From contig NZ_JAHHZS010000003.1 of assembly GCF_022606295.1 (NCBI RefSeq), forward strand, positions 181,157-245,156: DNA of 64,000 nt, written 5' to 3'. The stretch is from Arthrobacter bambusae. Its GTDB lineage: Bacteria; Actinomycetota; Actinomycetes; Actinomycetales; Micrococcaceae. Shown in pieces: positions 57,001 to 64,000 of the stretch (positions are counted from its first letter, which is position 1; the number at the start of each line of letters is the position of its first letter). A model generated the notes under the pieces. The model was not told the origin of the DNA. It saw nothing but the letters and a program-made list of their open reading frames with translations, and ran no database searches. The translations under genes were made by a program, and so were the position numbers.

Positions 57001-58640
57001 AACACATTGCCGGTGAGGCCGAACTCCTCATCGACTCCATGGACGAGTTCCGCTTGGCTATGGTTCTGACAGAGGTCGCCCGCGCCCATATGGCAGCAGG
57101 CGACATGGGTGAGGCGGAACGCATCGCCGGCACCATCGGCGACGAGTCCCAGCGGGCCGTGGCTTTAGCCGAGATTGCAGGGGGCTTCGCGGCTGCACAT
57201 AGTTCGGGTGAGGCGGCGCGCATAATCGCTGAGGCCGAAAGCGTTGCCGGCATGATTTCGGACGGGTCCAGTCGGGCATCGACGTTCACGCAGGTCGCGG
57301 GTGCTCTGGCGGATGCAGGCAACACCAGTGCGGCTGAGCACATCGCGGATACCATCGACGACAAGCATTATCGGGCATCGGCTTTGGCTCGTATCGCACG
57401 CGCCCTCGCGGATGCAGGCAACAATAGTGAAGCCGAACGCATAGCCGGTGAGACCGAACGCATAGCCGGCACCATCGCCGGACAATTGCGCCGGGCGTCG
57501 GCTTTGGTTGGTATGACAGGGGCTCTGTCCGCTGCCGGCAACACCAGTGTGGCTGAGCATATCGCCGATACCATTGCCGACGAGCACTACCGGGCGTTGG
57601 CTTTGGCTCGTATCGCACGCGCCCTCGCGGATGCAGGCAACATTAGTGAAGCCGAACGCATAGCCGGTGAGGCCGTACGCATCGCCGACCCCATCATCGA
57701 CGCGTCAAACCGAGCGTCGGTGATGGCCAGCGTCGCAGGGGCTGTGGCGGCTACCGGCAACATCGGTGAGGCTGAACGCATCGCCGGTACCATCACCGAC
57801 GAATTTCGACGCTCGCTGGTGTTGGACGGCGTCGCCTTTGTATTGGTGACCGCCGGGAACACGAGTGAGGCGTGGCGCATCCTCGGCGATGCCGAACGCA
57901 TTGCCGACACCATCACCAATGACTACGCTCGGCTGTTGGCATTGGCCAGCGTCGCCTCCACCTTGGCGGCTGCTGCCAAAACGAGTGAGGCCTGGCGCAT
58001 CCTCAGTGAGGCCGAACGCATCGCCAAAAGCATAAATGACGAGCACACCAGGACGTCCGCTTTGGCCCGAGTCGCTGCCGCTTTCGCGGCAGCTGGCAAA
58101 ACCGGTGAGGCTGAGCGCCTCGCCGGCACCATTCACGACGAGCACAGGCGGACGGAAGCGCTGGCGAAAATCGCACTCGCGCTGGCGCGGGCTGGCAATA
58201 CCATCGACGCCGAACGAATCGCCAGTGAGGCTGAGCACCTCGCCGGCACCATTCACGACGAGCACAGCCGGACGGAAGCGCTGGCGAAAATCGCACTCGC
58301 GCTGGGGCGGGCCGGCAATACCAACGGCGCCGAACGAATCGCCAGTGAGGCTGAGCACCTCGCTGGCACCATTCACGACGAGCACAGCCGGACGGAAGCG
58401 CTGGCGAAAATCGCACTTGCCCTGGCGGAGGCTGGCAACATCAAAGACGCCGAACGCCTTTCCTCCCTGATTCTTGCGACAGAAATGTGGCCACTCGCCA
58501 TCAGAACGTTGCTAAATTTTCCACTCGTCAAAGCTGCGGTCAATCCTGTAGACGGCTGGCTAACCACGGAACTTGTCATGCAGCTCACTAGCGATGAACC
58601 TATCCGGCCGAACCTATCACGGGGGCACGAGGGCGATTGA
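54024..58640 (+). CDS. Trypsin-like protease / STAND NTPase / helical-repeat protein
   Basis: The 1538-residue protein has three parts. Residues about 5-230 are a trypsin-like domain with a complete triad: His38 (LTAAHVLG), Asp80 (GGDIVVL) and Ser191 (GLSGAAIF). Residues about 260-690 are a STAND-type NTPase with Walker A GDEWAGKS at 310-317 and Walker B LVLAVDALDE (Asp405, Asp408-Glu409), followed by winged-helix-like sequence. Residues about 700-1480 contain at least 21 helical repeats of 32-40 residues built on G(N/K)xxEAERIA. The layout is that of an NLR-like sensor whose activation would unleash proteolysis. It is preceded by its trypco2 partner. Confidence 0.88.
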   Translation: MGMDVRRVVQVWVKDPSGPLRIGSGYLLTDSLVLTAAHVLGPLIAGSDADSLAGDDVRVQSHWAADRTVPAARVLRLGGDIVVLTVDRPFRHLLGPAPVWGTVGSEARVLPAVVLGYPELELQRRPQEGWAPEHGDLGPAVEKYRRDRQFDGEISSGTGFGDGTLTMHLAPRHFPKPGTGQPGMSVFMGLSGAAIFTDGHLIGVITQDPDPNHPTVLVGQRLDRVTRDMRIPAPTRPGSVTASTCEALFGPMIDVSKTAGARAVLKAHLRQARTILENIPEGGLRDRGPELMQMAVFSADPAAGYFVWHGDEWAGKSALLATFVAEPPANSDIVSFFINGNDAHARTADDYLISLTNQLEAYLEGPDQAVNVTVPGAAAGRYFDLLDRAAAVAHDNGRRLVLAVDALDEDDAFAPRPASGTSITELLPRNIPDLHVIVTTRPYEHVMKSARDERHPLRATMPVQLSRSQHASDIRDEAAREIRRAATESDRVARSVLAFLHVAEDELTAAELAELVNHLPGNDPTVTVTAIHTRLQSGLRRTVRRRIRAGEGVGGGVAVTRDVPWEWAHQTLPKTVMDEFGSTLINIHAETLHRWAEEHYRRGWSSDTPHFLESGYPRLLASTEHSIQLATYALDRGRRRWLFARRGAYDQTLSEIRQAAGLLARSGSPNLGTLVLLAFERDRLQERYEELPPGIPAVWAMLGNVHRAEVLAHSMPALSQTEALAAVVQILLDSGNFGEAERIASTILDGAWRASALAQVAAALAVNENIGEAERIAGGISDEDHRTDVLAQVAQALATVGKTGEAERIAGTITGEFRRLLTLAHVARSLAVAGETVEAERIAGEAGSVAGGITGDLHRARLLTEVARALAAVGNRGEAERIASEAGRIADSITDGFGRNWLLTEVARVLVTAGNIGEAEQIARIITEESDRVSVLDSIAGDLASDGNTVEAERIARTISSGFHRASALARLAARLAVVGKTGEAQRIASEAEHIAGEAELLIDSMDEFRLAMVLTEVARAHMAAGDMGEAERIAGTIGDESQRAVALAEIAGGFAAAHSSGEAARIIAEAESVAGMISDGSSRASTFTQVAGALADAGNTSAAEHIADTIDDKHYRASALARIARALADAGNNSEAERIAGETERIAGTIAGQLRRASALVGMTGALSAAGNTSVAEHIADTIADEHYRALALARIARALADAGNISEAERIAGEAVRIADPIIDASNRASVMASVAGAVAATGNIGEAERIAGTITDEFRRSLVLDGVAFVLVTAGNTSEAWRILGDAERIADTITNDYARLLALASVASTLAAAAKTSEAWRILSEAERIAKSINDEHTRTSALARVAAAFAAAGKTGEAERLAGTIHDEHRRTEALAKIALALARAGNTIDAERIASEAEHLAGTIHDEHSRTEALAKIALALGRAGNTNGAERIASEAEHLAGTIHDEHSRTEALAKIALALAEAGNIKDAERLSSLILATEMWPLAIRTLLNFPLVKAAVNPVDGWLTTELVMQLTSDEPIRPNLSRGHEGD
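58100..58450 (+). repeat. Near-identical 120-bp tandem repeats in the STAND gene
   Basis: Three consecutive units with an exact 120-base period (40 codons) differ by only a few bases; compare positions beginning about 58121, 58241 and 58361, each containing GCCGGCACCATTCACGACG or one-base variants. Upstream units of the same array are much more diverged, so these are recent duplications or products of gene conversion. Confidence 0.9.
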
Positions 58641-59235
58641 TCGGTTCAGGCGCTGTTGGAGGAGTACGCGTGTTCATGCTTCTAGTAGAGGACAAGCTTG
58701 CCTACTAATAACGGTTGGCCTCCACCGATCCTCAACCGACCGGTCACCGCTTTCATCGCGCGGCGGACCCGCTCCCCGGGCAGCAGCCGGCGGTGCGGCG
58801 GGTGTGGTCCCGGTGAGCGGTGGTGCGACTGGCGCGAGGCGTATCCTGCTGCAAGCACGAGTAGTGCGGACACATGGGGTCGATTGTTCGTGTAGAGAGC
58901 GTCAACCGGCACGTTTCCTCGATAGCGCATCGCTATCAGCGCGTGCTTGGTTGCAGGCTTTGTTGAATCCCTGGGTCCAGTTCACCAGAGAAACGGACTC
59001 ATAGGATTTGTCGTCTGAGCAGGTGGCCCTCGAGAGTCCGCAGTGCAGAGGTGCACTGGGTGCACAACGGACAATCATTCGGGCGTGGCCTGGCGCTATC
59101 GCCGAGTCCGCCCCGAGTTGCGCCGGGAAGAGGTTCCCTTCCCGTTTGACTCCGGCCTCATCTGCCTCGGCGCTGGTCATCCATAAGAACCAACGAGTTG
59201 AGGTCCTACGCTCGATGTCTGCCGGGCGTAGGTGG
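58641..59235. other. Intergenic region without recognisable genes
   Basis: About 600 bases between the STAND gene and the small membrane protein. Frames on both strands lack family sequence, and no insertion-sequence ends, tRNA or terminator with a T-run was recognised. It could hold remnants of a lost gene. Confidence 0.45.
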
Positions 59236-59580
59236 TCAAGGCTTGTTTAGCAACGCCCTGGCCTCGGCGACAATGTGGGCATCCTCTTTGCCCACTAAGC
59301 GGTCTGAACTGAGCTGGTTCAATACCGCGAGTCCGACTTTCTGTCGTTCCGGATTGTGGTCCAAAGCCATGTCCATGGCCCATTCAGCTCTGCTCCACCA
59401 TTCGGCATGCCTTTCCGATTCAGCCGCAGGCGCTGTCGTCGATTTGCACAACCTGAGCACCACAAACACAGGAAGCAGCAACGCCGCGAGTGGTGTGAGG
59501 GCAGCCACAACCTGCCACCACTCGACGGCCTCCGCTTGGATGACCACGTCGATGCTGCTCACGGCGCTAAGTAAGTTCAC
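59236..59580 (-). CDS. Small single-pass membrane protein
   Basis: The 114-residue product has a periplasmic or short N-terminal part (MNLLSAVSSIDVVIQAEAVEWW), one hydrophobic helix at about 21-45 (VVAALTPLAALLLPVFVVL) and a soluble C-terminal helical domain (AEWWSRAEWAMDMALDHNPERQKVGLAVLNQLSS). I do not recognise a named family, though similar small membrane proteins occur in actinobacterial mobile elements. The conserved-looking amphipathic domain and consistent codon use support a real gene. Confidence 0.6.
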   Translation of the reverse strand: MNLLSAVSSIDVVIQAEAVEWWQVVAALTPLAALLLPVFVVLRLCKSTTAPAAESERHAEWWSRAEWAMDMALDHNPERQKVGLAVLNQLSSDRLVGKEDAHIVAEARALLNKP

Positions 59581-59726
59581 GAGACCAGCTTAGGCGGGGG
59601 CCCCGCTTCGCGCCTGCTCACCACCTGAGCAGGTTCGTTCTGATGGGGTCACGGGCTCGCCCTGCTCCAGCTGGCCAGCTCTACTGCCCGTGCAGCCCCA
59701 ACGGCCAGTCCCACGTCTGCTCCTCG

Positions 59727-60071
59727 CTACGGCTCGGGCGTCGACTGTCGAGAATTTATGTTCCGGTCTCTGTGCCGACGTCGGCCACCCCGATAAATGA
59801 TTCTCTGGGGCATGGTTTCAGGTGGAACAAAGAGATCGACGATGTCAACGCCAAGCACCGCAGAGATGTCCCAGAGGCGTTCATAGCCCAGACTCCTCTG
59901 GCCCAGGTCGATGTACAGCACGGTCTTCCGATCCATTCCTGCGGCGTTTCCGAGCTCCTCCTGCGTCAGACTTCGTTCCAATCGCAATTCTCGTATCCGA
60001 GCTCCCACCGCTTTGCGACGCGTACTCCAAAGCTCTAGCTGCTCGGGGGAGGACTTGCGGGGAACGGGCAT
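59727..60071 (-). CDS. XRE-family transcriptional regulator
   Basis: The 114-residue product has a Cro/C1-type helix-turn-helix at about residues 20-80: VGARIRELRLERSLTQEELGN, then GMDRKTVLYIDLGQRSLGYERLWDISAVLGVDIVDLF, the standard five-helix layout. A basic tail follows. It is divergent from the 60161-61502 operon, and two inverted repeats lie in the 90 bases between the starts, so it probably represses both directions. Confidence 0.88.
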   Translation of the reverse strand: MPVPRKSSPEQLELWSTRRKAVGARIRELRLERSLTQEELGNAAGMDRKTVLYIDLGQRSLGYERLWDISAVLGVDIVDLFVPPETMPQRIIYRGGRRRHRDRNINSRQSTPEP

Positions 60072-60075
60072 CGTT

Positions 60076-60122
60076 CAATGTCACTAAGATGGGACATTGT
60101 TGTCTGTCCAACTAGTTGGACA
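60076..60122. promoter_or_regulatory. Tandem dyad operators between the XRE gene and the divergent operon
   Basis: CAATGTC (60076-60082) and GACATTG (60093-60099) form a perfect 7-bp inverted repeat with a 10-base spacer. TGTCCAACTAGTTGGACA (60105-60122) is a perfect 18-bp palindrome. Both contain the TGTC/GACA half-site, as expected for one dimeric repressor, and they start 5 bases before the XRE ATG. Confidence 0.65.
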
Positions 60123-60160
60123 TGGGACCTAAATCACCTTTCAAACGAGGAGTATCACCC

Positions 60161-60367
60161 TTGGCAGTACAGGTCAGACTCGACCTTTCGAACTCAGTCA
60201 CCATCCGCGATCTCCGCACCTTCCTCAACTGCATGCCGCATTACGTCGACGAAACGATGGACCTGCGCTACCGCTACGTGCAGGAGGAAAGGCTCGTTTA
60301 CCTAGCCGTAGAGTTCCCCTCCGCATCCCGGCAAATCGAAGCGGCTCCGACCAGCCGGGCCGCATGA
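60161..60367 (+). CDS. Small protein, first gene of the XRE-divergent operon
   Basis: The 68-residue product of unknown function starts at TTG 60161, which has GAGGAG 8 bases upstream; earlier in-frame starts at 60116 and 60122 overlap the palindromic operator. The sequence VQVRLDLSNSVTIRDLRTFLNCMPHY suggests a strand-helix domain, then VYLAVEF. It overlaps the next gene by 4 bases (ATGA). Confidence 0.6.
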   Translation: MAVQVRLDLSNSVTIRDLRTFLNCMPHYVDETMDLRYRYVQEERLVYLAVEFPSASRQIEAAPTSRAA

Positions 60368-60732
60368 CGAAGCCTTCACAGTACGAGAACGCAAAAAGGC
60401 CCACTAGCGCCCGGTGCGTCAACTCCGGGCTGGTGGACCCTGAAACCGACCTTGACCACGACGGATACTTAGTAATATCCGCTTCAGCTTCGGCATGCGT
60501 CCTCGACATCGGACCCGAGTCCAGCTCACTCGGCCGCCCCTCCCGGTGCGAAACTGTGGGCGAATGGGAGGCGGTATCCCCGCGACGTGACAAGGAGACT
60601 GTGACCCTACTCGGAAACATCCAACTTCGGCTCGGGCGTCGGAGGATCTTCCGCCTCGACCTCAGGGGCGATGGAAATGAGACGATCGGAATGACCGCCC
60701 TGGTGTGCGTCATGAGAAGGCTCGCAGAGTGA
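60364..60732 (+). CDS. Unknown protein, second gene of the XRE-divergent operon
   Basis: The 122-residue product has no recognised domain, signal peptide or membrane segment. Both ends overlap neighbouring genes by 4 bases, which is the main evidence that it is translated. A C-terminal strand pattern (VTLLGNIQLRLGRRRIFRLDLRG) looks structured; the first half may be disordered. Confidence 0.5.
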   Translation: MTKPSQYENAKRPTSARCVNSGLVDPETDLDHDGYLVISASASACVLDIGPESSSLGRPSRCETVGEWEAVSPRRDKETVTLLGNIQLRLGRRRIFRLDLRGDGNETIGMTALVCVMRRLAE

Positions 60733-61502
60733 ACGCCTTCCGGTTCGCCGTGGCCGGCGACTGGCACGGCGATCTCAGCATCGCCCGAGCCGTAGTCCGA
60801 ACGCTAAAGAGCGAGGACGTACACCTGCTACTTCACGTCGGTGACCTAGCCGTTCGGTGGCCGGGCCCCATGAAGGGCCGTTTCGACAAGCGACTCGGTC
60901 AGCTGCTCGACGATGCCGACATTGAATTCCTGTTCATCGACGGCAACCACGACAACCACGATGAACTCCGCGCGCTTAAAGCCCTCCCTGACGGGACTAG
61001 GAGGCTGTCGGATTCGATGAGCTACGTGCCACGGGGGACTGTAATCGAGCGCCATGGCGTCCGCATTGGGGGCCTAGGAGGCGCATACAGTGTTGACCGG
61101 CGGTGGCGGACCGAGGGCAAAGACCTTTGGGCCGCCCTGGAGGAACCGACACCAGCTGAAGCCGAAGAGCTCATCGCATCGGCTCCAGTTGACGTGCTTC
61201 TGACGCACGACGCCCCGGCGAGCTTCCGTGGACTCACGGGGCTCTCATTGCCCCCAGAGATCGTCGCTGCTGCAGATCGCACCCGAGGACTGCTCCAGAG
61301 AACGGTCGAGGTGCTGCAACCCGCCCTGCTGTTTTCCGGACACTGGCACCAGCGCAAGAGTCAAGAGCTTGTCTGGGGCGACGGCACCCTCACGGCTGCT
61401 CACGTCCTCGCCCACGAGGGCTCATGGGGCGGGAACACCGTTCTTGTCCAATGGGCGGAGGGCCGGAGGCCAGAGGTCATGCCGCTGAGAATCCGGTCCT
61501 AA
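60729..61502 (+). CDS. Calcineurin-like metallophosphoesterase
   Basis: The 257-residue product has all five metallophosphoesterase motifs in order: AGDWHGD, HVGDLA, DGNHDNHDE, LLTHDAP and SGHWHQR. These supply the Asp, His and Asn ligands of a di-metal site that hydrolyses phosphoesters; the substrate is unknown. GTG 60729 overlaps the preceding stop (GTGA). It is the only recognisable enzyme in the repressor-controlled three-gene operon. Confidence 0.88.
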   Translation: MNAFRFAVAGDWHGDLSIARAVVRTLKSEDVHLLLHVGDLAVRWPGPMKGRFDKRLGQLLDDADIEFLFIDGNHDNHDELRALKALPDGTRRLSDSMSYVPRGTVIERHGVRIGGLGGAYSVDRRWRTEGKDLWAALEEPTPAEAEELIASAPVDVLLTHDAPASFRGLTGLSLPPEIVAAADRTRGLLQRTVEVLQPALLFSGHWHQRKSQELVWGDGTLTAAHVLAHEGSWGGNTVLVQWAEGRRPEVMPLRIRS

Positions 61503-61546
61503 AACGCTTGCGAAAGCCGTTCTCAGACTGCCGCACGCAACGCCAC

Positions 61547-61942
61547 CTAGAGTATCCCTGCTCGGATGCTGGCCACATTGGAGGCGCCCTCCAATGCTTC
61601 GAGCAGTAGTGCTCGCTCGGTGACGAGCTCATCGATGCGAGTGGCGTAGGCTTCGACGCGGTCTTTCAGTTCTTGGTTTTCCGTGAAGAGGGCCGTGTTT
61701 CGGGCCTTCCTTTTGGCCAGTTCATCCTGGAGTCTCTCCACTTCGGGCTTATGCCTGTTCAGCTGGCGAGCCCGGTCCTGGAAGGATTTGGCGATGTCCG
61801 GGTTGTCGTGCGTGAGACGATGGCGCTTGACTCCGGCGACGACTGCCAGTCGTAGGCCTGTCATGGGTCCTGGTACGTCGCCATTCAGTAATTGTTCGGC
61901 GGCAGCGAGCAGGGCGTCTCTTGCCGCCTCGCGCGCGTTCAC
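61547..61942 (-). CDS. TnpC-like transposon accessory protein (Tn554 type)
   Basis: The 131-residue product matches Tn554 TnpC in size (about 125) and position. It begins with NAREAARDALLAAAEQLL, has a short HTH-like stretch (GLRLAVVAGVKRHRLTHDNPD) and a coiled coil of about 50 residues (NRHKPEVERLQDELAKRK onward). GTG 61942 overlaps the stop of the recombinase gene (GTGA). TnpC affects frequency and orientation of Tn554 insertion. Confidence 0.75.
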   Translation of the reverse strand: MNAREAARDALLAAAEQLLNGDVPGPMTGLRLAVVAGVKRHRLTHDNPDIAKSFQDRARQLNRHKPEVERLQDELAKRKARNTALFTENQELKDRVEAYATRIDELVTERALLLEALEGASNVASIRAGIL

Positions 61943-64000
61943 GCCAGCATCCCTTCGTGTGCGGCGATCGCTGTCTGGAGCTGTTCAGATACGGCATCGA
62001 GTCGGGCCCACCTGACCGGCGGGGCAAGATCGTCCATTGCCCGGATTTCCTTGATGTTTCGAAGGTCTTCTCGGAGCTCATCCACATCAGCGTCAGTGCG
62101 CACAAGATTCTGGCAGCCTTCCTGACACTTGGTGAGGCTCGGATGCTTCTGGCCCCGCGCGCACAGCGACTTCGACTTGTCGAAGACGCAGTGCATCCCT
62201 CGGCCCGCGAAGATCTGCATGGAAGCATCATCAAGTAGCCGCTGCGCTTGACGCAGGGTAGCAACCGTACGTCCGGCGAATCGATGATTCGCGGCGCGGG
62301 TCCGGGACTCGAAGGCTGATGCTGCAGGCCCGCTCAGGCGTCCACCTGAATCGAGGTACTCCTCGGCTGCCTTGAACTCGTCCATCCTGGTCAACCACCT
62401 TTCGAAGGCAATCTCGTCGGCAAACCCCGACTGTAGGGAGCCCGCGTAGCCTTGAGTCATCTGGACCCAGACATGTCCGTATTGGATTGCCGCTGCGACC
62501 AGCCCTCTGGGTCGCCTGACAATGTGCCAAGCGAGAGTTCTGCGGAATCGGCTGGGATTGATCGTTCCGCGCGAGTCGGCCGGAATTATGTCGAGCCGTC
62601 CCCTTGTCTTGCAGAAGCGATTAACCCATGCGGCGAATCGACCAATGGCGGCCGTCACTTGGGCTGTGGTGATTGCGCTACCAGCGCGTGCGATGTCGGG
62701 ACGCGACTTGTGCATCACGTTGCGCGAGAAGAGAAGTGGTTCGTCGTGCAATTGCTCGAGTACTTGGATGGCCTCGGCCACTAGCTCGTGCACTGTCCAG
62801 GGCTGCTGGCGGATTGCCCCGGCCGGATCAAGGACGCCGGACAAGTCACGAACGCCTTTGAAGTGGCGCCCGGTGACCAGCCATAGTTCCGTATTCTCGC
62901 TGTATTCTACGCAGCCTCGCCGCAGATTGAGCGCCTCACCTGGACGCATCCCGGATAGGTACGAAACTAGAATGAATGCCGCAGTCATGAGGTTCTCGGC
63001 CAGGAGCGGAGCTTCGTGGTACTCGACGCCGTTCGGTTTCCACTTCACCCCTTCAATCTGGCAGTCTGACTTCGCGAGCACATAGGTGCTGTGATCCAGT
63101 TTCAGCCCAGAGCGCTGAATCAGTGGTTTATCCCGCAGCTCGATGGAATGACCGCGGGCCTGCGCCAGGCGCCCAAGATGGGCCCAGTTGATAGCGGGGG
63201 TGCCATTTACGGTGGTTGAGGGAAGTCCGCGTCCGGCGTTGCGGAGAGCCTCGAGTGCCTGAACCACGCGCTCTTGCCGGCTTCCGGTCACAGGCAAGGG
63301 TCCCCTGGGCTGGGCGTTTGCTCCATGGCTGTATAAGCGCCATTCCCTGTAGGCGGCGATAATGTCGCTAGCGAAATCCGTGACGAATCTCGCTGCCCAC
63401 ACAACGAGGGGTTGAATTGTGGCATCGGCAATTCGGGGAGTGCGATTTTCCGGACCTGTCTTCGATCTCCCCAACAGGTCTTGGTTCGTTGCGCCGTACC
63501 AAGGTACGGAAGGAGGCAGCTGGAAGGGCGGGTCTAGGAGCTCCCGATAGCTCCATAGCCGCCGCACGGCGAGGAGGACATCGCCTGCGACATCACGTTT
63601 CAGATTCGATGTGAGGAGCCATGCGAGGAGCCTGTCATAGTCGGACTCACGTACGGAACGAAGATCAGTGATGCCAACGGTGTCGAACCAGGTGAGGACG
63701 CGGTTGAGGGCCGCGCGCGAGGTACAGATCGACTGTAGTGAAAGCCTTGGGGTGCCGGATGTATGGATCATCACCGGCGCATCGTGGTTGATTAGTGTCC
63801 AAACGTACTGCTTAGCGAACTCTCGGTAATTTTCCGGGAACACATCAAAGCGATAGACCAGCGTTGTGCTGTGGTGATCGAGGATCCCGGGCGTGAGGTC
63901 CCAGACGTCGTCTTCATAACGTGAGAGTCGAGACACGTCCGTACCTTCGACAACTGGTCGGTCGCCTAGGACGATCGGATTGTGCTGGCTCCTGAATTCT
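61939..64000 (-). CDS. Tyrosine recombinase, Tn554 TnpB-like (5' end outside window)
   Basis: Tyrosine recombinases cut and rejoin DNA through a phosphotyrosine link. The C-terminal catalytic domain has Arg in SGMRPGEALNLRRG, HIVRR (H-x-x-R), GH in QYGHVW, and the nucleophile Tyr in TQGYAG (codon at 62446-62448). A Cys-rich zinc-ribbon-like tail follows (CVFDKSKSLCARG then CQEGCQN). From GTG 63936 there are 665 codons, but the frame is open to the window edge and reads VVEGTDVSRLSRY across that GTG, so the true start probably lies beyond 64000. With the TnpC-like gene it is likely the island's integration module. Confidence 0.88.
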   Translation of the reverse strand, partial: EFRSQHNPIVLGDRPVVEGTDVSRLSRYEDDVWDLTPGILDHHSTTLVYRFDVFPENYREFAKQYVWTLINHDAPVMIHTSGTPRLSLQSICTSRAALNRVLTWFDTVGITDLRSVRESDYDRLLAWLLTSNLKRDVAGDVLLAVRRLWSYRELLDPPFQLPPSVPWYGATNQDLLGRSKTGPENRTPRIADATIQPLVVWAARFVTDFASDIIAAYREWRLYSHGANAQPRGPLPVTGSRQERVVQALEALRNAGRGLPSTTVNGTPAINWAHLGRLAQARGHSIELRDKPLIQRSGLKLDHSTYVLAKSDCQIEGVKWKPNGVEYHEAPLLAENLMTAAFILVSYLSGMRPGEALNLRRGCVEYSENTELWLVTGRHFKGVRDLSGVLDPAGAIRQQPWTVHELVAEAIQVLEQLHDEPLLFSRNVMHKSRPDIARAGSAITTAQVTAAIGRFAAWVNRFCKTRGRLDIIPADSRGTINPSRFRRTLAWHIVRRPRGLVAAAIQYGHVWVQMTQGYAGSLQSGFADEIAFERWLTRMDEFKAAEEYLDSGGRLSGPAASAFESRTRAANHRFAGRTVATLRQAQRLLDDASMQIFAGRGMHCVFDKSKSLCARGQKHPSLTKCQEGCQNLVRTDADVDELREDLRNIKEIRAMDDLAPPVRWARLDAVSEQLQTAIAAHEGMLA

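Noticed and set aside
58682..59180. Open frames between the STAND gene and the membrane protein that could be transposase remnants
   Set aside because: No DDE motif, terminal inverted repeats or family pattern could be found in any frame.
59612..59632. 8-bp perfect stem CCTGCTCA / TGAGCAGG upstream of the small membrane protein
   Set aside because: Short, no T-run, and not clearly placed relative to a promoter; likely chance.
33117..64000. tRNA gene as the integration target of the island
   Set aside because: No tRNA-like cloverleaf or tRNA 3' end was recognised at the left junction; the junction is clearly inside dprA.

Overview
The window comes from a high-GC actinobacterium, most likely a member of the Micrococcaceae (Arthrobacter, Pseudarthrobacter or Paenarthrobacter). 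Evidence for this is the recG-rsmD-coaD-DUF177-rpmF-rnc-mutM-smc-ftsY and rpsP-KH-rimM-trmD-rplS-lepB-lepB-rnhB-DUF2469-yraN-comM-dprA gene order, frequent GTG and TTG starts, and strongly G/C-biased third codon positions. No identification beyond family level can be made by eye.

Positions 1-33125 are a conserved chromosomal backbone. Part one (1-12774) is a nucleic-acid maintenance and translation cluster: recG (cut by the window start), rsmD, a leftward pair (DapC-like aminotransferase and spermidine-synthase-like protein), coaD, DUF177-rpmF-rnc-mutM, smc and ftsY. Part two (12842-24620) holds a leftward MFS transporter, amtB-glnK behind a GlnR-box-like array, a stand-alone leftward zwf divergent from ffh, an alpha/beta hydrolase, thiC under a TPP riboswitch, an amidohydrolase, a two-module VOC protein and a small conserved protein. 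Part three (24817-33125) runs from rpsP to dprA. Two 66-bp palindromes of one family sit directly behind the two SRP GTPase genes, ftsY and ffh.

At about 33117-33127 dprA is cut in the middle of its Rossmann-fold coding sequence, and from there to the window end the DNA is accessory. I read this as a genomic island inserted in dprA, with its left end here and its right end beyond 64000. In order the island carries: an 829-aa protein with a PD-(D/E)XK-nuclease-like motif; a 4-oxalocrotonate-tautomerase-like protein; an unknown protein; a DUF2971 protein; a complete type 1 BREX phage-defence operon (small HTH gene, brxA, brxB, brxC, pglX, pglZ, brxL); a decayed antitoxin-like fragment; a DUF6308 protein; a trypco2-domain protein followed by a 1538-aa trypsin-STAND NTPase-helical-repeat protein; a small membrane protein; an XRE repressor divergent from a three-gene operon ending in a metallophosphoesterase; and a Tn554-like TnpC/TnpB pair. 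The TnpB-type tyrosine recombinase runs off the right edge.

The most unusual points are these. (1) The BrxL has the usual N-terminal and AAA+ parts, but the usual Lon-like C-terminus is replaced by a domain resembling the eukaryotic MITD1 C-terminal (MIT_C, phospholipase-D-like, membrane-binding) domain. (2) The trypco2 plus trypsin-STAND pair looks like an NLR-style conflict system, with at least 21 helical repeats and nearly identical 120-bp tandem units at the 3' end of the gene. (3) The island appears to have traded natural-transformation protein DprA for a block of defence genes. No rRNA, tRNA or CRISPR array was recognised.
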